The position numbers and the translations under genes were made by a program. Source: RGIG3528 sp963649295 (lineage in GTDB: Bacteria > Bacillota > Clostridia > Lachnospirales > Lachnospiraceae). From it: DNA of 17,248 bases. Every line of letters begins with the position of its first letter. Within the stretch, counting starts at the first letter, position 1. Where the stretch lies: assembly GCA_963649295.1 (NCBI GenBank), contig CAVJHK010000038.1, forward strand, positions 1-17,248, in the 5' to 3' direction. This document shows positions 14,505 through 17,248 of this stretch, in pieces. The notes beneath the pieces were generated by a model. It saw only the letters and a list, made by a program, of their open reading frames with translations, was not told the DNA's origin and did not search any database.

Positions 14505-16871
14505 TTATAATTTCATACGCGCAACTGCCGTCTTAAGGTTGTCTGTGCTTATCTTGACGCTGTCCATGTTGCCCGAAACGTTTGCCGAAAGCTTAACCAT
14601 ATCGTTGGTGTTGGACGCGATTTCCGTAACATTTACGGCGCCTTCGTTGCTTGCTTCCGCAATGCCGTCAACGGCAGATGCCATGACCTCCATAGCCTCG
14701 GAAAGCTTGCCTGTTTCTTCGGAAATTGCATTAACCATCTTTTTGATGTCTTCGGCATCATTATAATATTGACGGCTCAAATCCACCATTCCGTTATAGT
14801 CTTCCTTGATATCGGTTTCGATAAACTTAACCGTTTCTTCGGAGTTGGACGCAAGTCCGTTAACAGCATCTATAACATTCTTTGTAACTTCCTGAATTAC
14901 TTCGACCGTCTTCTTTGTATTTTCGGCAAGAGCCCTGATTTCGTCTGCAACCACGGCAAATCCGCGTCCCGCTTCACCCGCACGGGCTGCCTCTATGGAG
15001 GCATTAAGCGCAAGGAGGTTAGTCTTTGAAGAAATCGAAAGAATTGCGTCCGAAAGCTCGGAAATCTTGTTTACTTCCTTGGAGTTTTCGATGGCTTCCT
15101 TCAATCTTTCACCGATAACCGCAGTCTGCTCTTCTATCTTTGTCTGTGACTTAAGGGCATTTTCTCTTAAGCCACCCGCACGGACATTGATATCCTGTGC
15201 CATCTTTAACCCGTCCTTTGTTGCGTCGTCAATCTCGCCAATAGACTTGTTGACAGTATCAACATTTTCACGAATCATTGCCGCGCTTGCGGATGTCTCT
15301 TCCATGCCTGCGGCACAGTCTTCGGTAAGCGAGTTGACCTTATTTACACCGGAATTGAGAGTTGCAAGATTTCCGACCGCTCCGTTAATGTTTGCATTAA
15401 CATCATCTGTTTCTTTTTTGATATCCGACAAAAGCTCCTGTACAAGCCCATGCATCTTGTCGAGCGAACGCGCAAGAACGCCCGTCTCATCGGTTCTCTT
15501 TTTAACCTTTTCGTCAACAGACTTTGTAAAATCCGCATTTCCGTAATTATCAAGCACTGCAACACATGCGGCAAGAGGCTTTGTAATGCTTCTTGCAACA
15601 AGAAATGCAATCGGGACAATTACAATTCCGCACGAAATCGCAAAGAACAAAATTACATTTACAACGGTATTCTGAGCCTGCGTGAAATTCTTTTCGGTCA
15701 TAAAAAGTATTGCAATAAACTCACCGTTATTTACAAACGAGCCCACAAAAGACTGTCCGCTATTTGTAAATGAAACCTGTCCGCTTTCTGCCGCAGCTGC
15801 TTTTTCATACATTGCACCATACTGTCCGCCGATAGACTTTAAATTTACAACGGTGCCGTCGGCATCGCCCATTCCCGCAATTGCATTTCCGTCTGTATCA
15901 AGAAATAATGCATTGTATCCCGTACCATCGATGCTTTCAAGAAGAGCATCAGAAAATGTTGACACATTTATCGAAAAATTGATTGCTCCGAGGAATTCAC
16001 CGTTTTCGTCGGTTACGGCATAAGCAATAACATAAATTGCCGTCTGATCCATGGGCGAAACGCTGTATGTGACATATGAGCCGTTGTTAAGGCAACCAAC
16101 AAACCATTCCTGCTCGGTTGCGCCGCCTTCGTCGGGCTTTTCGGGAACTCCGGTCATGTCGCCTTCCATGCCTTCCATTCCTTCCATGCCTTCCATGCCT
16201 TCACCCATCACAAAGCCTTCGGCGCCTTCCATGCCTTCAAAGCCTTCTCCGCCACCCTGAGGTTCGCCGAACATGCCGTTCTTGGCCATTATAAGAACGT
16301 TTTCATAAAAGCCTTCCTCCTGCATGTTCTTGATTGAAGTGAGGTATGTGTTTATGTCTGCGGCAGCCTCTGCATCATAAGAGCCCGTTTCCGCATAAAT
16401 CTTAAGATTTTCGACAATATAAGGATCGACAACAAGAGCTTTTACAAGAGCCTCCTGTTCGGAAATGATGTCATTCATCTCGGTAAGCTTTTCGGACGCT
16501 ATTTGCTCAAGACTGCTGTAATTGGTGGATTCAAATTTCATCTTTACGGCTTCGGATACAACCATTCCCACAATTACAAGCGGTAAAAGAGTACATATGG
16601 CCGAAAGCAAAATAATCTTTGCAAATATACCGAACTTAACTTCCTTTGCCTGACGCTTCATTTGTTTTTGCTCGGTTTCAAATTCATCTTTTCTTTTTTC
16701 AAGTTCCTGCCTGGTCTCATTTCGGCGCTTATCTATATCGGCTTTAAATTTTTCTTCCGACTCCTTGCGTCGCTGTTCCATTTCGGCACGCTTCTTTGCA
16801 GCTTCTGCTCTCATTTTTGCTGCATATTCCATGCCCTTATTTGTGTTTGAAGGTTTGTTTTCCGGTGCCAT
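14505..16871 (-). CDS. Methyl-accepting chemotaxis protein with N-terminal coiled coil and Met-rich sensor insert
   Basis: This 788-residue chemoreceptor signals to CheA/CheW. Residues 14-78 are a highly charged, probably coiled-coil segment (KRAEMEQRRKESEEKF and similar) on the cytoplasmic side, which most receptors lack. TM1 is about 81-106. The extracellular domain, 107-400, resembles a Cache sensor (the EQEALVKALVVDPYIVENL helix, then VTYSVSPM, AYAVTDENGEFLGAINFSIN and GYNALFLDTDGNAI). It contains a low-complexity insert at about 205-250 rich in Gly, Glu and Met. TM2 is about 402-426, a HAMP domain runs to about 480, and the signalling domain contains the invariant hairpin tip SSKTNLLALNASIEAARAGE at 614-633, followed by AGRGFAVVADEIRALAENT. 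There is no C-terminal CheR-docking pentapeptide. The start at 16871 has an excellent AAGGAGGA upstream. The ligand is unknown. Confidence 0.95.
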   Translation of the reverse strand: MAPENKPSNTNKGMEYAAKMRAEAAKKRAEMEQRRKESEEKFKADIDKRRNETRQELEKRKDEFETEQKQMKRQAKEVKFGIFAKIILLSAICTLLPLVIVGMVVSEAVKMKFESTNYSSLEQIASEKLTEMNDIISEQEALVKALVVDPYIVENLKIYAETGSYDAEAAADINTYLTSIKNMQEEGFYENVLIMAKNGMFGEPQGGGEGFEGMEGAEGFVMGEGMEGMEGMEGMEGDMTGVPEKPDEGGATEQEWFVGCLNNGSYVTYSVSPMDQTAIYVIAYAVTDENGEFLGAINFSINVSTFSDALLESIDGTGYNALFLDTDGNAIAGMGDADGTVVNLKSIGGQYGAMYEKAAAAESGQVSFTNSGQSFVGSFVNNGEFIAILFMTEKNFTQAQNTVVNVILFFAISCGIVIVPIAFLVARSITKPLAACVAVLDNYGNADFTKSVDEKVKKRTDETGVLARSLDKMHGLVQELLSDIKKETDDVNANINGAVGNLATLNSGVNKVNSLTEDCAAGMEETSASAAMIRENVDTVNKSIGEIDDATKDGLKMAQDINVRAGGLRENALKSQTKIEEQTAVIGERLKEAIENSKEVNKISELSDAILSISSKTNLLALNASIEAARAGEAGRGFAVVADEIRALAENTKKTVEVIQEVTKNVIDAVNGLASNSEETVKFIETDIKEDYNGMVDLSRQYYNDAEDIKKMVNAISEETGKLSEAMEVMASAVDGIAEASNEGAVNVTEIASNTNDMVKLSANVSGNMDSVKISTDNLKTAVARMKL
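16162..16206 (-). repeat. 9-bp in-frame tandem repeat encoding Gly-Met-Glu units
   Basis: CCTTCCATG is repeated four times (the second copy ends ATT) followed by a decayed copy; on the coding strand it encodes (Met-Glu-Gly)n at about residues 225-237 of the chemoreceptor. Related codons continue to about 16260. The unit is a multiple of three, so changes in copy number keep the frame. Confidence 0.9.
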
Positions 16872-16933
16872 CTGACTTCCTCCTTGATGTTTGAACTCAC
16901 ATAAAACTATCATTTATTCGTTAATTTTGTGTC

Positions 16934-16962
16934 ATTATACAACCTAAAAAAATTCATTTCAA
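16934..16962 (-). promoter_or_regulatory. Sigma-A-type promoter of the chemoreceptor gene
   Basis: On the minus strand TTGAAA (16962-16957), a 17-bp spacer and a perfect TATAAT (16939-16934), giving a leader of about 55 nt. It does not resemble the sigma-28 promoters often used for chemotaxis genes. Confidence 0.8.
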
Positions 16963-17100
16963 CGAAACTCAAAATACTTATTTTTTTGTTTATAAAAAAT
17001 ACATAAATTTTAACATATGAGGCGGGAATTAAAGAAAATGTGGCATCAGGAGCGACGGGAAAGCGTGCAAAAGCGACGGGGAAGGTGTGAGCGACAAGGA

Positions 17101-17248
17101 AGGGGCGGAGCAACGAGCAAGGGGCGGAGCGACGAGAAAGGCGCGGAGCAACGAGAAAGGGGCGAAGCAACGAGCAAGGGGCGAAGCAACGAGCAAGGGG
17201 CGGAGCAAGGGGTCTGGCAAGGGGTCGAGCAACGAGCAAGGGCGGAGC
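17101..17248 (+). repeat. 19-bp purine-rich minisatellite running off the window edge
   Basis: The unit AGGGGCGGAGCAACGAGCA is repeated head to tail: five 19-bp copies (17101, 17120, 17139, 17158, 17177), two 12-bp short copies (17196, 17208), one 19-bp copy (17220) and a truncated one at the edge. Decayed relatives (AGCGACGGG, GAGCGACAAGGA) reach back to about 17050. No T occurs from 17089 to 17212. The stretch from 16963 to 17050 is AT-rich with nothing else recognisable. The 19-bp period is not a multiple of three, so it is unlikely to be coding. Confidence 0.95.

Noticed and set aside
14995..15546. 183-codon open frame antisense to the chemoreceptor
   Set aside because: It is Ser/Leu-rich and mirrors the Ala/Glu-rich coding of the signalling helices; no start signals are seen.
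17029..17239. Arg/Ala/Pro-rich open frames across the 19-bp repeats on the minus strand
   Set aside because: The 19-bp period is not a multiple of three, so the reading frame rotates through the array; open frames follow from the lack of T on the plus strand. No ribosome binding site or recognisable domain is seen.

Overview
The window looks like a chromosomal piece of a low-GC Gram-positive bacterium, most likely an uncultured member of the Clostridia. Supporting points are an ECF-type riboflavin transporter gene behind an FMN riboswitch, strong AAGGAG-type ribosome binding sites, sigma-A-like promoters, lipobox lipoproteins, sugar ABC permeases without their own ATPase, and a chemoreceptor. 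The order is my inference. A run of ten Ns inside pgi suggests a scaffolded draft or metagenome assembly.

Layout. The left part is on the minus strand: ribU (119-787) with its FMN riboswitch (886-995) and a well-formed promoter, then a terminator closing a GDPD-family phosphodiesterase gene (1241-1975), then pgi (2256-3840), interrupted by the gap. A divergent intergenic region (3841-4100), holding a 14-bp palindrome, leads into a plus-strand sugar uptake operon: two permeases and an unusually long solute-binding lipoprotein with a second, C-terminal membrane anchor. Next come a separately promoted small lipoprotein with two probable OB-fold-like halves and a strong terminator (8450-8488).

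The middle contains a NYN-LOTUS protein with a long basic tail (8807-9823). A strong promoter lies more than 200 bp upstream of it, and its predicted mRNA leader carries three tandem 43-bp repeats. It is followed by a probable two-gene operon for uptake and intracellular hydrolysis of an alpha-glycoside: a GPH-family cation symporter and a GH31 glycosidase. The right part returns to the minus strand: a YfcE-like metallophosphoesterase and a 788-residue chemoreceptor with a long cytoplasmic N-terminal coiled coil and a Met/Gly/Glu repeat in its extracellular domain. The window ends in a T-free 19-bp minisatellite that runs off the edge.

How the genes fit together. Two sugar routes are visible, the ABC importer and the symporter plus GH31 enzyme. 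PGI would take glucose 6-phosphate from either into glycolysis. The rest are housekeeping or sensory genes. The least explained features are the repeat-bearing leader of the NYN-LOTUS gene, the 19-bp minisatellite, and the odd architectures of the chemoreceptor and the binding protein. I see no CRISPR array, transposase, phage gene, tRNA or rRNA.
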